Source: an uncultured Hungatella sp.
Lineage (GTDB): Bacteria; Bacillota; Clostridia; Lachnospirales; Lachnospiraceae
Assembly (NCBI GenBank): GCA_910588325.1
Contig: CAJUPP010000014.1
Coordinates: forward strand, 1 to 52,943
Direction: 5' to 3'
DNA length: 52,943 nucleotides
Within the stretch, counting starts at the first letter, position 1; each line of letters begins with the position of its first letter. Of this stretch, positions 52,596-52,943 are shown one piece after another. The notes beneath the pieces are model-generated. The model was not told where the DNA came from. It did not search any database and saw nothing but the letters and a program-made list of their open reading frames with translations. Made by a program: the position numbers and the translations under genes.

Positions 52596-52756
52596 CGATT
52601 GTAAAGACGGAAGCATTCCGTGACTTTGGATTTAGGATGGATTGGCGGTATTCTGGGGTTTATCGAAAGCAGGGTTGAACGCATAGAAGTTGCGGCTGTC
52701 CAGATGCTCCTGAACCACACGGAGAGCTTCGCCGAAACGGGAGAATTGAAGTAAAT
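52596..52756. other. Gap before the toxin gene
   Basis: On the minus strand one frame reads GEALRVVQEHLDSRNFYAFN and ends at a stop, which may be a fragment of a lost gene, but it has no start or ribosome site. Nothing else is visible. Confidence 0.3.
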
Positions 52757-52943
52757 TTATCTGTTGATTTTCTGCATTTTCTTTATAATCGACTGCCAAT
52801 ACATGCGGTCTTTCAAGACCCGGATTACCGTAATGGTGGAATCCTCCACAACAAAGAAGATTAAATATGTACTGTAAGGTTTGAAATAAATGCTCAATCC
52901 CTCAATTACATATCCCGTAGCTTCATAGCCTTTGGGAAAGGAA
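52757..52943 (-). CDS. RelE/ParE-type toxin, 3' part (cut by window edge)
   Basis: 62 codons up to the right edge, ending at TAA 52757-52759. GYVIEGLSIYFKPYSTYLIF, then TITVIRVLKDRMYWQSIIKK is the C-terminal strand-helix pattern of RelE/ParE toxins (FYxV, TIxIxRVLxxRxW). The start and any antitoxin gene lie beyond the window. RelE toxins cut mRNA on the ribosome and ParE toxins poison gyrase; which applies here cannot be told. Confidence 0.72.
   Translation of the reverse strand, partial: SFPKGYEATGYVIEGLSIYFKPYSTYLIFFVVEDSTITVIRVLKDRMYWQSIIKKMQKINR

Noticed and set aside
52620..52900. Second minus-strand frame overlapping the RelE/ParE gene (reads GGFHHYGNPGLERPHVL)
   Set aside because: The overlapping toxin frame has a clear family pattern. 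The alternative frame starts after a stop with no start codon or ribosome site. Its last 40 codons may be a relic, but I cannot support a gene.

Overview
The window looks like the chromosome of a motile, spore-forming gut Clostridia bacterium of the Lachnospiraceae type. The reasons are: strong AGGAGG ribosome sites; sporulation genes (SpoIID, and a SpoIIQ-like LytM protein); two LoaP-family antiterminators; a T-box in front of a long type-2 isoleucyl-tRNA synthetase; flagellins with sigma-28 promoters and CsrA-type leader sites; and sulfatase and fucosidase genes typical of host-glycan feeders. Species is not assigned. All calls come from reading the sequence; no database search was run.

Layout. 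1-600: two large palindromic intergenic elements. 605-2383: MarR regulator plus MATE exporter. 2479-5874: hybrid sensor kinase with two receiver domains. 5887-6027: remnant of pilT. 6129-13483: divergent sugar uptake locus (binding lipoprotein and two permeases on the minus strand; membrane-bound AraC regulator and Cys-type sulfatase on the plus strand). 13503-15810: antiterminator region with a small NusG-start ORF, a decayed nuclease, two LoaP-like genes, and between them a 191-bp segment bounded by 21-bp perfect inverted repeats that carries a consensus promoter pointing away from loaP. This reads as a phase-variable promoter caught in the OFF orientation. 15930-22970: AT-rich accessory island with a DUF2971 protein, an XRE regulator, an FRG-domain protein and a very large HExxH protein whose N-terminus is cut off by an in-frame TGA.

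23254-33363: flagellin locus. Two flagellins are followed by a GT4-like glycosyltransferase, a methyltransferase-like protein, three tandem paralogous GT2-TPR glycosyltransferases and small proteins, probably a flagellin glycosylation island. 33471-43157: chemotaxis block, with a C39-like protease and cheB, cheR, cheW, cheA on the minus strand and two chemoreceptors on the plus strand. Divergent sigma-28 promoters separate cheA from the first receptor. The second receptor has an exact CZB zinc-binding signature, placed unusually outside the membrane.

43196-52943: core genes. These are T-box plus ileS, a third palindromic element, glycogen phosphorylase, spoIID, the SpoIIQ-like gene, a CBS-domain protein, an internally deleted alpha-L-fucosidase and the 3' part of a RelE/ParE-type toxin gene cut by the window edge.

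The most notable candidates for undescribed biology are the invertible promoter in front of the LoaP pair, the FRG plus large HExxH-protein operon, and the family of long palindromic elements.
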